Counted from the first letter of the stretch, positions 18,171-26,608 are shown. The stretch: DNA of 64,000 nucleotides from Actinobacteria bacterium UBA6100 (GCA_002423585.1 DIWS01000002.1:1-64000); one strand, 5' to 3'. Notes: generated by a model not told the origin, from the sequence alone. Numbers and translations: made by a program.

Positions 18171-19435
18171 CGGACCACCCCCTGACCCCGCGCCTCACGG
18201 ATCATCTGCGAGAAGCTACTCGCGATGTCTCCGTCCAGCTGTGTGCCCGCGACGCGCGCAATCTCGGCCAGTGCTTGCTCCTCGGTCATCCCTGTTCGGT
18301 ATGCGCGATCCGAAGTCATCGCGTCGTAGGAGTCAACCACAGCGAGCACCCGGGCCAGGGCCGGTATCTCCTCACCAATCAGTCCGTCCGGATACCCGGC
18401 ACCGTCGAAGCGTTCATGATGATGCCTCACGATTGGCACAGTATCGGCCAGAAACTCCACGTCACCGACCAATTCACTGCCAATGACAGGATGCTGCCGG
18501 ATGGCTCGCACCTCCTCCGCTGCAAGTTGCGCTGGACTCGTCAGGGTGTCCAGTTCTATACCGATCTTGCCGACGTCGTGCAGGAGCGCGGCGCGTTCGA
18601 GGAGGTCCAAGTCCGCTCTTGGCATAGCAAGTCGCTGCCCCAACTGATGTGCGTATACGGCAACCCGCTCGGAGTGTCCGCGCGTGTACGGATCCTTTGC
18701 CTCGATTGCAGTGACCAGCGAGCGAACCGTCGAGACGTATGCCTCGCTCAGTTCCACGTAGACGCGGAAGGTTCGGCGCGCCGCGAGGAAGGGCATGACC
18801 AGGAGAAGAACGCCAACCCACGACGATGCGCTAATGAGGTAGGCCATGACATAACCAAGCAGCGCAAGGACAACGAGACTCACCCAATAGGAGGCGGGCT
18901 CCAGAGCCCTGAGTGTTTGTCGTGCGCTCATCCCAGTCTTGAGCGAGACACCGACCCCCACCAACGCCAGGTTGCAGGCGAAGAAGACCGTTGTCGCTGC
19001 GAGAGGTGCCAAGAACCCGGTGCCGAGCGACAGGTCCTCAAGCAGCCCCAGCTGGAAGAGGTGGCCTCCCGCACCCTGGTAGACCAACCCTGCGAGCATC
19101 CCTCCGAATGCAATCTGCGCAGCATTGCCCGCGATGAGCAGCAGGGGTTTGTGGTCGCGCACCTCTTGGATCGACAATGCGCTCAGGACTCCCACGAACG
19201 CAGCGCCTACGGGGCCCGCATACACCAGTGCGGCGAACAGCGCCGCATAGCCCATCGAGATAGACGTGGCGAATGGGAGTTCAGCTGCCATGCTGCTGAG
19301 GGCCAGGACGATGGCGCCCAAGATCAGGAGTGGGCCCCACTCCGTGACCGGATGTGATGGAACCACCAGGGTGGCCAGCGCGACTGCGCTGGCGATGACC
19401 GCCAGAACGTACAGCCTCATTCGAGGAGGAATCAT
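18167..19435 (-). CDS. Membrane-anchored HD-GYP domain phosphodiesterase
   Basis: An ATG at 19435 (IPPRMRLYVL...) gives 422 residues; an ORF start at 19528 would overlap a better small ORF, so the start is uncertain. Several membrane helices (LYVLAVIASAVALATLVV, LLILGAIVLALSSMA, VGAAFVGVLSALS, ...) precede a full HD-GYP domain: YTRGHSERVAVYAHQLG, LLHDVGKIGI, HHHERFDGAGYPDGL and DSYDAMTSDRAYR. The family hydrolyses cyclic di-GMP and related dinucleotides. First full gene of the operon with the HD and DUF5317 genes. Confidence 0.87.
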   Translation of the reverse strand: MIPPRMRLYVLAVIASAVALATLVVPSHPVTEWGPLLILGAIVLALSSMAAELPFATSISMGYAALFAALVYAGPVGAAFVGVLSALSIQEVRDHKPLLLIAGNAAQIAFGGMLAGLVYQGAGGHLFQLGLLEDLSLGTGFLAPLAATTVFFACNLALVGVGVSLKTGMSARQTLRALEPASYWVSLVVLALLGYVMAYLISASSWVGVLLLVMPFLAARRTFRVYVELSEAYVSTVRSLVTAIEAKDPYTRGHSERVAVYAHQLGQRLAMPRADLDLLERAALLHDVGKIGIELDTLTSPAQLAAEEVRAIRQHPVIGSELVGDVEFLADTVPIVRHHHERFDGAGYPDGLIGEEIPALARVLAVVDSYDAMTSDRAYRTGMTEEQALAEIARVAGTQLDGDIASSFSQMIREARGQGVVR

Positions 19436-19484
19436 CTGGACCGTCCAGACAACGTACTTGGGCCAACGCCGTTGGGTAAAGCCT

Positions 19485-19559
19485 CTACCACTTCCAGATT
19501 GCCCCGCCACCCATAACGAGAGCGGCAAGAGATGCGAGCAAAAAGGCGATACGCTTCAT
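19485..19559 (-). CDS. 24-aa hydrophobic leader-type peptide upstream of HD-GYP gene
   Basis: ATG at 19559 preceded by AGGGGG ten nt upstream. The product is MKRIAFLLASLAALVMGGG followed by AIWKW and a stop. Lys/Arg start plus a hydrophobic run is like a tiny membrane peptide or an orphan signal sequence. It ends 50 bp before the HD-GYP start and its ribosome-binding site is better than that of the HD-GYP gene, so it may couple translation. It overlaps the rejected upstream extension of that gene in another frame. Confidence 0.45.
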   Translation of the reverse strand: MKRIAFLLASLAALVMGGGAIWKW

Positions 19560-19691
19560 GTGAGAAGACCCCCTGTCTAGGTGGAATCTTCTCCCATCCC
19601 GCTAGTGACGGAAGAACTCTGTCCGCTTCGCTCAGTTGATGGCTGACAGTGTTCCAACGTGTAGTCACGGCGTTGGCCCAAACTGGATCAT

Positions 19692-20357
19692 CTATGGGGT
19701 TGTCAAGAAGCCGAGCCGCCGGTTGATCGCATCCAGCGTGGCTCGGACTATTGAGTCTTTGTCATTCTGGCGCACGAGCGCTGAGCCTGCAAACGCCTGT
19801 TCGCCCAGCGAGGTCACCAGCACCACGCACGCGGTGGCGATGCTCTCGCGGCCCAGGCGGATGATCTCCACGTCTTCGAGCGCAAAGGTGAACGAGCCCT
19901 GAAGGTACTGCGCGATCGCATCGAGCGTGGCTTCGGCAACCAGCCGCTCGCGTCCGGTGCGGCTTGCGGGCCCGGTCGCCTTGCCCACGAACAGCTCGCC
20001 CTCAAGCTCGAGCGCCACGCTGATGTTCACATACACGCCCACGACCTCGACGTTGATGTTCTTGATCTGCGCGCGTGCGTGTGGCTTTGTGGGTTCGGGC
20101 ACCTGCGGCATCGCCTCGTGGCCCAGCTGCGCGATGGAGATCTTCTTGTGATCGATGGCTATGCCAAAGGCCGCCATGAGGGTGGATTCGATGTCGCGCA
20201 CCAGCTGCTTGGGCGCCTTGGAGGGCAGCGCGAGAACGTGGATTTCGTCGATGATGCCATCAGACGAAGTGACAACGCGCGCGGCGCGGATCTCAGAGAC
20301 TTGTGCGAGCGCCTCTTCAATCTCACTGATGATGGCGGGCGACACCACGGGCCCCAT
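19692..20357 (-). CDS. Conserved hypothetical 221-aa protein with repeated alpha/beta units
   Basis: ATG at 20357 with AAGGAG seven nt upstream; the frame runs on to 20405 without ribosome-binding support. An N-terminal unit, EIEEALAQVSEIRAARVVTSSDGIIDEIHVLALP, looks like a ferredoxin-like or ACT-sized module. The C-terminal half has two similar stretches, ASRTGRERLVAEATLDAIAQYL and NDKDSIVRATLDAINRRLGF, each pairing a strand with a helix around ATLDAI. Family not recognised and no catalytic motif is visible. It is transcribed in the same direction as hpf, but the hpf terminator lies between them. Confidence 0.75.
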   Translation of the reverse strand: MGPVVSPAIISEIEEALAQVSEIRAARVVTSSDGIIDEIHVLALPSKAPKQLVRDIESTLMAAFGIAIDHKKISIAQLGHEAMPQVPEPTKPHARAQIKNINVEVVGVYVNISVALELEGELFVGKATGPASRTGRERLVAEATLDAIAQYLQGSFTFALEDVEIIRLGRESIATACVVLVTSLGEQAFAGSALVRQNDKDSIVRATLDAINRRLGFLTTP

Positions 20358-20508
20358 CCGCGACTCCTTGCTTCGACGTAAGCTGCGTCTGTGCTGCGAG
20401 TACATACTGCTGCAGGGAACACCCAGCCATCACAGTAGCCACCGCGAATACGGGCTGTCAACCGAAGGAGCAGTTCAGGTTCTGTCAATATCATGTGACA
20501 CAACACAC

Positions 20509-20535
20509 GAGGCGCGGGTGATGTGCCCGCGCCTC
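20509..20535 (-). terminator. Terminator of hpf
   Basis: A perfect 10-bp stem, GAGGCGCGGG (20509-20518) and CCCGCGCCTC (20526-20535), loop 7 nt, 28 bp past the hpf stop. The following minus-strand sequence is GTGTGTTGTG, T/G-rich rather than a pure T run. Confidence 0.75.
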
Positions 20536-20562
20536 CCTGTGTTCATATGTTTGTGGCTCGCC

Positions 20563-21099
20563 TCAGGCTGACGTGATGAGCCCGTAGTCACCGTCGTTGC
20601 GGCGGTACAGAACGTTCGTCCCTTCGGCGTCTTCAGAGCGGAAGACGAAGAAGTCATGGCCCAGGAGCTCCATCTGCAAGATGGCCTCATCCGTGCTCAT
20701 GGGCTTTGACGCGAGCCGCTTGGTCTTCACCACAGCTGGCTCTTCCTCCTCCTCCGGTGCCGGAGCCACAGCATAGATCGGCGCGCCCTTGGTGTGGCGG
20801 TCGACGATCTTCGTCTTGAACTTGCGCATCTGGCTTTCGAGCTTCTCGCTCACCAGGTCTATTGCCGCGTACATATCCGACGATGCCTCTTTGGCGCGGA
20901 TGACATGTCCCTTTGTGTAGACCGTGACCTCGGCGACCTGACCCTTCTCGATGGACCGGTTGCGCTCGGTGTAGACCTCCACCTCGGCGCTCATTACCTG
21001 GCTCTCCATGATCTTTGTGACGCGTCCGATCTTCTCTTCGGCGTACTCCCGGATAGCAGGGGTGACGTCCATGCGACGGCCCTTCACGATCATCTGCAT
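20563..21099 (-). CDS. hpf: Ribosome hibernation promoting factor, long form
   Basis: Start at 21099 (ATG, GGAGG eight nt upstream) gives 178 residues. Residues 1-100 form the HPF/YfiA domain (MQMIVKGRRMDVTPAIREYAEEKI...DMYAAIDLVSEKLESQMRKFK); residues about 120-178 form the C-terminal dimerisation domain (RLASKPMSTDEAILQMELLGHDFFVFRSEDAEGTNVLYRRNDGDYGLI), as in Gram-positive long HPF that makes 100S ribosomes. Binds the 30S decoding region in stationary phase. It usually neighbours secA and comF; here both are several kb away. Confidence 0.96.
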   Translation of the reverse strand: MQMIVKGRRMDVTPAIREYAEEKIGRVTKIMESQVMSAEVEVYTERNRSIEKGQVAEVTVYTKGHVIRAKEASSDMYAAIDLVSEKLESQMRKFKTKIVDRHTKGAPIYAVAPAPEEEEEPAVVKTKRLASKPMSTDEAILQMELLGHDFFVFRSEDAEGTNVLYRRNDGDYGLITSA

Positions 21100-21214
21100 A
21101 TCGCGGCCTCCTTCGTGGTTTCCGGACACTATGAACATACCCGCACGGCGTGACACCATGCGCGCCCGGAGAGAATCTCACGCGAATCGTGAGCACCGGG
21201 GGGTGCTGCGGGTC

Positions 21215-21637
21215 TTACGGCGCCAGGAACGTGAACGGCGCGAAGGGCAGGTTGCGCGCGATCCAGAACACGAAGACCGCGATGCCGAACGCCCAGATGA
21301 GCGTGGGATGCACACGGGGCCAGCTCCACACGCGCACCCCGAACGCCTCGAGCGCGTTGCGCACGAGCCCAATGAACACCGGAACGACCACGATGACCGC
21401 AAGGGCGTTCATGCGGAGCGCGGTGAGCAGGTCGCCTCGCACGAGCGCGCTCATCGCCCTGCCGGTGCCACAGCCCGCGCAGTACAGGCCGGTGACCGAC
21501 CGGAAACCGCATGGAGGCACGAGACGACGGATCTCGGGCACGAGGATCGCCATAACACCGCCGAGGAACAGGCCGAGGAACAGCAGTGCGCGGACGCGCT
21601 CACCGGTCTCGTTCGCTGCTGGCTGTCGCTCGGCCAT
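21215..21637 (-). CDS. DUF2752 family membrane protein
   Basis: 140 residues with three or four membrane helices (ALLFLGLFLGGVMAILV, ALAVIVVVPVFIGLV, LIWAFGIAVFVFWIA). The signature CGFRSVTGLYCAGCGTGRAMSAL with downstream GD and N residues is the DUF2752 motif; the two CxxC-type cysteines are conserved in the family, function unknown. The gene is 7 bp downstream of a CD225-like protein gene, with which it commonly pairs, so the two are probably co-expressed. Confidence 0.87.
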   Translation of the reverse strand: MAERQPAANETGERVRALLFLGLFLGGVMAILVPEIRRLVPPCGFRSVTGLYCAGCGTGRAMSALVRGDLLTALRMNALAVIVVVPVFIGLVRNALEAFGVRVWSWPRVHPTLIWAFGIAVFVFWIARNLPFAPFTFLAP

Positions 21638-21644
21638 CGCGGGA

Positions 21645-22208
21645 TCAGTAGGTATAGGTGCTGCCGCTCTGCGAGGTGATCATCACGATCGTGTACACGC
21701 ATGAGATAACCAGTCCGATGACCGCGCCGAGCGTTGCGAACAGGTTCGCCTTCTTCGCGGCATCGCGTGCACCCTGGAAGTCGCCCGCGGCCCACCGCTT
21801 GTCCACCTGGGTGGCGAAGTAGATCGCCACGCCACCAAGCGGCCAGCAGCACAGGATGGTCGTAAGGATCGCGTTGACCAGGCCGTTCTTGGGCGCCTGC
21901 TGCGGCGGAGCGTACTGCGGAGCGTACTGCTGGGGCGCACCGTACTGGGGCGGCTGCGGAGCCGCGTACTGCGGGGCCTGCGGAGGCGGTGCGTACTGGG
22001 GCTGCTGGGGAGCAGCGTACTGCGGGACAGGCGCAACCGGGGGCGCGGGCGGCGCCGGAGGGGCAGGCGCAACCGGGGGCGCGGGCGGCGCGGGGGGCGT
22101 CGGCGGCATGGGAGCGGGCGGCACCGGCTCCACCACGGACTGTCCGCAGTTCGCGCACGTAACCGCATTCTCGGCGTTCTCGGCGCCGCACCACCTGCAC
22201 GTAGCCAT
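21645..22208 (-). CDS. Zinc-ribbon, proline-rich, CD225/dispanin-type membrane protein
   Basis: ATG at 22208 with GGGGGAG four nt upstream gives 187 residues. An N-terminal zinc ribbon (CRWCGAENAENAVTCANCG) is followed by a long Pro/Ala/Tyr/Gln-rich linker (about 30-105) with YAPPQ and PQYA repeats, then two membrane helices of the CD225/dispanin type (ILTTILCCWPLGGVAIYFATQVDKRWAAGDFQGARDAAKKA; LGAVIGLVISCVYTIVMI). Function in bacteria is unknown; the fold is related to eukaryotic interferon-induced membrane proteins. Confidence 0.87.
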   Translation of the reverse strand: MATCRWCGAENAENAVTCANCGQSVVEPVPPAPMPPTPPAPPAPPVAPAPPAPPAPPVAPVPQYAAPQQPQYAPPPQAPQYAAPQPPQYGAPQQYAPQYAPPQQAPKNGLVNAILTTILCCWPLGGVAIYFATQVDKRWAAGDFQGARDAAKKANLFATLGAVIGLVISCVYTIVMITSQSGSTYTY

Positions 22209-22274
22209 CGCTCCCCCTCTGACGTCGTCGATCACTTGCCGCGTGTATTCCCGTTCACAGCCCGGTTCCACGCC

Positions 22275-23009
22275 TCAGGAGATGTGGCCGAGGAAGTCCT
22301 TCGTGCGCTCGTGCTGCGGATGGTCGAACACCTCTGCCGGCGAGCCCTCTTCCACGATCACGCCACCATCCATGAAGACCGCACGCGTTGCCACATCGCG
22401 CGCGAAACCCATCTCGTGCGTGACGACGAGCATCGTCATCCCAGCCTTGGCGAGTTCCTTCATGACATCGAGCACGCCGCGCACGAGCTCGGGGTCGAGC
22501 GCCGAGGTGACCTCATCGAAGAGCATCACGTGCGGATCCATCGCAAGCGCGCGTGCGATCGCCACGCGCTGCTGCTGGCCGCCAGAGAGCTGCGCCGGGA
22601 AGTAGTCGACGCGGTCAGCAAGCCCCACACGCGTGAGTTGTTCCACAGCGATGCGCTCGGCCTCGGCCTTGTCACGCTTCATCACCTTGCGCTGCGCCAG
22701 CATCACGTTGCCTTTGGCGGTGAGATGCGGGAAGAGGTTGAAGCTCTGGAACACCATGCCGATGCGCTCGCGCACCTCGTTGATGTTCGTCTTCGGCGAG
22801 TTCACCTGAACGTCCTCGAACCAGATCTCGCCTCCGGTGGGCTCCTCGAGACGGTTCACGCATCGCAGGAGCGTGGACTTGCCCGACCCGCTCGGACCGA
22901 GGATGACCACCACCTCACCGCGCTGCACGTCCATGTCGACGCCCTTGAGCACCTCGAGGGAGCCGAACGCCTTATGCAGATCCTTGATGCGAACGATCGC
23001 GTCAGCCAT
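22275..23009 (-). CDS. Polar amino acid ABC transporter ATP-binding protein
   Basis: 244 residues from the ATG at 23009 (GAGGTGA upstream); a GTG at 23018 overlapping the permease stop is an alternative. Complete ABC ATPase: Walker A GPSGSGKST, Q-loop VFQSFNLFPHLT, signature LSGGQQQRVAIARALA, Walker B VMLFDEVTSALDPE and switch His (VTHEMGFA). The FQSFNLFPHLT and DPELVRGVLDVMKELA segments are typical of the GlnQ/HisP group. Forms the motor for the permease just upstream. Confidence 0.95.
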   Translation of the reverse strand: MADAIVRIKDLHKAFGSLEVLKGVDMDVQRGEVVVILGPSGSGKSTLLRCVNRLEEPTGGEIWFEDVQVNSPKTNINEVRERIGMVFQSFNLFPHLTAKGNVMLAQRKVMKRDKAEAERIAVEQLTRVGLADRVDYFPAQLSGGQQQRVAIARALAMDPHVMLFDEVTSALDPELVRGVLDVMKELAKAGMTMLVVTHEMGFARDVATRAVFMDGGVIVEEGSPAEVFDHPQHERTKDFLGHIS

Positions 23010-23014
23010 CGTGC

Positions 23015-24409
23015 TCACCTCGATTCGTGTTTGGCCGCTGAGTGGTCGAAGTCCACCTGAGGTCCGCTGCCCACTGCGGGCCCGAGGCCGGGTGCCGGAG
23101 CGCCCTCGGGCGCAGCAGCACCGCTGCCCAGGAGCACGCCGCGCTTATGCCGGCCCTTGGGCGGCGCACTCGAACCGCCCTCGGACTGCGCGAGCCTCGC
23201 CTCGAGCCTGCCCACCAGGTTGATGAGCGGGATGGTGATGATCAGGTAGTAGATCGCCGCTACCGTGAAGGCCGTTAGGTTGGCGTTGCGCGCCACGTAG
23301 TTCTGCGAGTACATCATCAGTTCGAAGATGCCCACGGCCGCAAGCAGTGCGGTGTCCTTGAACAGCAGGATGAACTCGGAGGTCATCGTCGGGAGGACGC
23401 GACGCACCGTCTGCGGGATGATGACGTGTTGCATCGCTTGCCAGTACGTCATGCCGAGTGATGAGGCGGCTTCGAACTGCCCCCTGGATATCGACTGGAT
23501 GCCGGCACGGAATATCTCCGCAAGGTATGCCGACGAGTTGAACGAAAGAACGGCGACCGCCGACAGGAAGTCGGGAAGACGGATCCCGATGGTACGGAAG
23601 CCGATGAACACCACGAAGATCTGCAGGAACAGCGGAGTGCCCCGGATCACGTTGATATACACGGAGGCGATCCACCGTACCGGTGCGATCTTGGCCATCT
23701 TCATGAAGGCGATGAGCAGGCCGCCGATGATGGAGATCGGGAAGGCCAGCAAGACGAGCGAGAGTGACTTGAGCCACCCTTTGAACAGCAACGGAAACGC
23801 GACGACGATATGCTGGGGCTTGAAGAAGATGTTCAGGAACTTGACCGAGTTCCACGACCTCACCAGGCTCTGGTTCTCGAGCCACCGCGAGAGTGCCTCT
23901 TGCCGCGGCGGCGTGGCATACGTGACCGTGAGACCCGGATCCTTGCGGGTCTCGGTGTCGTCATCGGTCGTCACCGCTTCGTATTCGACCGGGATCTCAT
24001 ACGTACCACCGGCGATCGGCGTGATGACGTCGTAAACCTCGATGAAGAGATTGCTCTTGGCCGGAACAGCCGGATCGAACGAGATGCTGACCGCGCCGGA
24101 CTCGAGGATCTCAACCTCGTAATCGGCCTTGATCCGCTTCAGACCGTCGAGCAGCGTCAGCTCGACGTAGACGTCCTCGGTATCGAATCCCTCAGGGAAC
24201 AGAAAGTCGATGCGGTCGACGCCTGCATCCTCATCCGCGGTCGCCTGATACGTGAACCGCGTCTGTAGGCCGCCTGTCTTCTGGTCGATCGTGATGCGAC
24301 TCGTGCTCATCGCGAGCGCCGGGGCGGCGACGGAGAGCATCAGCACGATGAGCAGGGCGCCTGCTGCAGCACGACGAAGTCGCATGGATCGCACGATGCG
24401 GTCACCCAT
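23015..24409 (-). CDS. Amino acid ABC transporter permease fused to an N-terminal extracytoplasmic domain
   Basis: 464 residues. A signal-peptide-like N-terminus (RRAAAGALLIVLMLSVAAPALA) is followed by about 150 residues of beta-rich, exported-looking sequence (ITIDQKTGGLQTRFTYQATADEDAG..., ISFDPAVPAKSNLFIEVYD) before the permease proper. The permease (about 215-410) has the HisM/GlnP pattern: GWLKSLSLVLLAFPISI, YINVIRGTPLFLQIFVVFIG and the EAA loop EAASSLGMTYWQAMQHVIIPQTVRRVLP. The Ala/Gly/Pro-rich C-terminal tail is disordered. An extra periplasm-side domain on this permease type is unusual. Confidence 0.9.
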   Translation of the reverse strand: MGDRIVRSMRLRRAAAGALLIVLMLSVAAPALAMSTSRITIDQKTGGLQTRFTYQATADEDAGVDRIDFLFPEGFDTEDVYVELTLLDGLKRIKADYEVEILESGAVSISFDPAVPAKSNLFIEVYDVITPIAGGTYEIPVEYEAVTTDDDTETRKDPGLTVTYATPPRQEALSRWLENQSLVRSWNSVKFLNIFFKPQHIVVAFPLLFKGWLKSLSLVLLAFPISIIGGLLIAFMKMAKIAPVRWIASVYINVIRGTPLFLQIFVVFIGFRTIGIRLPDFLSAVAVLSFNSSAYLAEIFRAGIQSISRGQFEAASSLGMTYWQAMQHVIIPQTVRRVLPTMTSEFILLFKDTALLAAVGIFELMMYSQNYVARNANLTAFTVAAIYYLIITIPLINLVGRLEARLAQSEGGSSAPPKGRHKRGVLLGSGAAAPEGAPAPGLGPAVGSGPQVDFDHSAAKHESR

Positions 24410-24440
24410 GGGCGGCTCCCCATTCCGGTCCGAGATGGCA

Positions 24441-24474
24441 CGAGGGACCCCCGGATGAACCCGGGAGTCCCTCG
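24441..24474 (-). terminator. Intra-operon hairpin between binding protein and permease genes
   Basis: CGAGGGACCCCCGG (24441-24454) pairs with CCGGGAGTCCCTCG (24461-24474) with one mismatch. It has no T run, so it probably attenuates, keeping binding-protein mRNA more abundant than permease mRNA, as is common in ABC operons. Confidence 0.65.
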
Positions 24475-24535
24475 CAGGATACCGTATCAGCTACTCGCTC
24501 TGCATCACTGTATGCAGATGGAGCAGGCCGGGGCC

Positions 24536-25372
24536 TTACTCAGGTGCGATGCCGAACCACTTCTCGTAGATCTCGGCATACGTGCCATCTTCGCGAAGCT
24601 CGGCGAGGGCCTCGTTCATGGCCTCGGTGAGCGCCGTGTTCTCCTTGCTAACGCCGAAGCCGTACTGCTCGCCGGTGGGGATCTGCGCGACGATCTCGAG
24701 GCCGCGGTCGTCCTCCTTCAGCAACTCAGTCGACACGGGCAGATCGTTCACGATGGCATCGACGTTGCCGGCAGCGGCGGCCGAGAACGCCTCGGTCGCG
24801 TTCTTGAACGGAACGAGCTCGGCATCCGGGATGTTCTCCTGGGCCCACGCCTCACCGGTGGTGCCGGACTGGACGCCGATCTTCTTGCCCGAGAGGTCGG
24901 AAGGCCCCGTGTAGGTGGAGCCGGCCTTCATCACGAGCGACTGGTTGGAGTCGTAGTACGGATCGGTGAAGTCGATCTCCTCTTCGCGCTCCGGCTTGAT
25001 GGTCATGCCAGAGGCGATGACATCGAACTTGCCGCCAGCCACGAGAGTCGGGATGAGCGTGTCGAAGATCTCGGTCATGAAGACGACCTCGAGGCCCAGC
25101 TTCTCGCCGATGGCGTTCATCAGGTCGACGTCAAAGCCCTCGGCCACGTCACCGTTCATCGACTCGAACGGCGGGAATGCGGTGTCGGAACCAACCAGCA
25201 GCTTGCCCTCCTCGACGAGGATGAACTCGCCTGCCGCCTCCGTACCCTCCTCTGTGGTCTCCTCGGTCTCGGTACCCTCTTCCGTGTCCTCCGTGCAGCC
25301 GCCCAGCGAGAACATGCTGAGCACCAGCGCGAAGGCCAGGAACAGCGCAACAAACTTCTTGCTCTTGCTCAT
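24536..25372 (-). CDS. Amino acid ABC transporter substrate-binding lipoprotein
   Basis: ATG at 25372 (GGAGG seven nt upstream) gives 278 residues. A lipoprotein signal (KKFVALFLAFALVLSMFSLGGC, lipobox LGGC) is followed by a Thr/Glu-rich linker and an SBP_bac_3 domain: GKLLVGSDTAFPPFESMNGDVAEGFDVDLMNAIGEKLGL, then IKPEREEEIDFTDPYYDSNQS and the terminal LREDGTYAEIYEKWFG. Binds a polar amino acid outside the membrane. Sits upstream of the permease with an attenuating hairpin between. Confidence 0.94.
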   Translation of the reverse strand: MSKSKKFVALFLAFALVLSMFSLGGCTEDTEEGTETEETTEEGTEAAGEFILVEEGKLLVGSDTAFPPFESMNGDVAEGFDVDLMNAIGEKLGLEVVFMTEIFDTLIPTLVAGGKFDVIASGMTIKPEREEEIDFTDPYYDSNQSLVMKAGSTYTGPSDLSGKKIGVQSGTTGEAWAQENIPDAELVPFKNATEAFSAAAAGNVDAIVNDLPVSTELLKEDDRGLEIVAQIPTGEQYGFGVSKENTALTEAMNEALAELREDGTYAEIYEKWFGIAPE

Positions 25373-25463
25373 GGAGCCTCCTTCGTATGCTGTGCGATGA
25401 GGGCCTCTCGGCACCCCCCTGTAACCACGATGTGAACTATACCGCAATCGTGCGCGGTCTATC

Positions 25464-26303
25464 TCATTCTGCGGTCTGCGCGACCGGTACTTCGAGTTGT
25501 GGCAGGTCGCCGAGCCACTTGGCACGGATGGTGTCGAGCGTGCCGTCAGCAGCCAGAGCATCGAGCGCTTCGCGCACAATCGCTGTCAACTCGGTCGCAT
25601 CCTTCCTCACGACCACTCCGAGTGGCTGCGCTGCGCCGAACTGGCCCACGAAGCCGATGTCGTCGAAGTCCCGTGCGATATAGGCACCCACGACCGCATC
25701 GCCGATCACGATATCGGCGTTGCCCGCCGCAAGCGTCTCGAAAGCCTCCTTGAGCGTGGCGTATCCGGTGGCGTAGCCCTCGCCGTAGTCCGCCTCGAGC
25801 GTCCAGTACGCCGGGCTCTCCTTCTGGGCGGCGATCCGCTTGCCCGGAAGATCCGCTGCGGTCAGCGTGGTGACGACCGACCCAGTGGTGACCACCGAGA
25901 AGATGCCGGGGCCGTCGATCAGGTATGACCCCGCCGTGGAGGCGTCGGCCAGCACGGCATCGGTGATCGAGATGCCGCCGAGCACGATATCCACCGTGCC
26001 CTCGTTGAGCGCGGAGGACATCTCGCTGGGTTTGATGTCCACCAACTCCACCTTCAGGCCGAGGCGCTCGGCTATGGCGGCGGCAACGTCCACGTCGATA
26101 CCCGCGTCCTGGCCTGCGTCGGTGCCGGCGAACGGAGGATAGCCGAGGTCGACGCCCACCTTGAGCACGCCCTCGCTGGCGATCACGGGCGGTGCGACCG
26201 TGGGCTGGAGCGCCGGCTCCTCGGGTTCCTTCTTGCAGCCGACCATCGCGAACGCGAGCGCGAGGACGAGCGTGACGGCCATGAGGCGACGTGCGGATGT
26301 CAT
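25464..26303 (-). CDS. Second substrate-binding lipoprotein of the transporter operon
   Basis: ATG at 26303 with GGAGGGAG five nt upstream gives 279 residues. Signal and lipobox (RRLMAVTLVLALAFAMVGC), then SBP_bac_3: VLKVGVDLGYPPFAGTDAGQDAGIDVDVAAAIAERLGL, PAYWTLEADYG and the terminal ALAADGTLDTIRAKWLGD. It is clearly divergent from the other binding protein (24536-25372), so the one permease/ATPase pair may serve two ligands. Its leader is a long folded RNA (26316-26576). Confidence 0.93.
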   Translation of the reverse strand: MTSARRLMAVTLVLALAFAMVGCKKEPEEPALQPTVAPPVIASEGVLKVGVDLGYPPFAGTDAGQDAGIDVDVAAAIAERLGLKVELVDIKPSEMSSALNEGTVDIVLGGISITDAVLADASTAGSYLIDGPGIFSVVTTGSVVTTLTAADLPGKRIAAQKESPAYWTLEADYGEGYATGYATLKEAFETLAAGNADIVIGDAVVGAYIARDFDDIGFVGQFGAAQPLGVVVRKDATELTAIVREALDALAADGTLDTIRAKWLGDLPQLEVPVAQTAE

Positions 26304-26315
26304 ACGACTCCCTCC

Positions 26316-26576
26316 GAAAAGCAGATCGGTGCTTTCACCCGGCTGACCTGGTCTTTGGCCCCACACCCGCATACCGGGGCTTCCGCAAGACCGCAGTCTC
26401 ACTACCGGCCCTCTCGCCCACAGCGGCCTTCCGGCTGCTGTGAACGGTACGACTTACCCCTAAGGCGCGCCATGCTCACGACGAGGCTTGGCCTCGCGCT
26501 TACGTGGGTCCTTTCGGCCGCGCCTACCTTGGACTAGGGCGCTTGCGCACCCGCAACCACAGACCCGGGTGAAAGC
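26316..26576 (-). promoter_or_regulatory. Structured leader RNA, candidate novel riboswitch
   Basis: In the 305-bp gap 26304-26608. A 12-bp helix closes the domain: GCTTTCACCCGG (26576-26565 on the minus strand) with CCGGGTGAAAGC (26342-26331). Inside are hairpins capped by GNRA loops: GGGTGC-GCAA-GCGCCC (26552-26537), CC-GAAA-GG extended past a bulge (26519-26507), and ACAGC-GCC-GGAA-GGC-GCTGT (26441-26420), plus CGAGGC-CAA-GCCTCG (26496-26482). The 3' strand of the closing helix can instead pair with TGCTTTTC (26323-26316) touching the ribosome-binding site at 26315-26308. This mutually exclusive pairing is typical of riboswitch expression platforms. It matches no class I recognise. Confidence 0.6.
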
Positions 26577-26608
26577 AAGGAGAAGTGTACCAGGTGGGGG
26601 CGACAGGT

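Noticed and set aside
19560..19691. Cyclic-di-GMP riboswitch ahead of the HD-GYP operon
   Set aside because: The conserved GEMM core strings are absent; only a short imperfect hairpin is present.
21856..22605. Gly/Ala-repeat protein resembling PE_PGRS on the plus strand
   Set aside because: It is the antisense of the proline-rich linker of the CD225-like gene.
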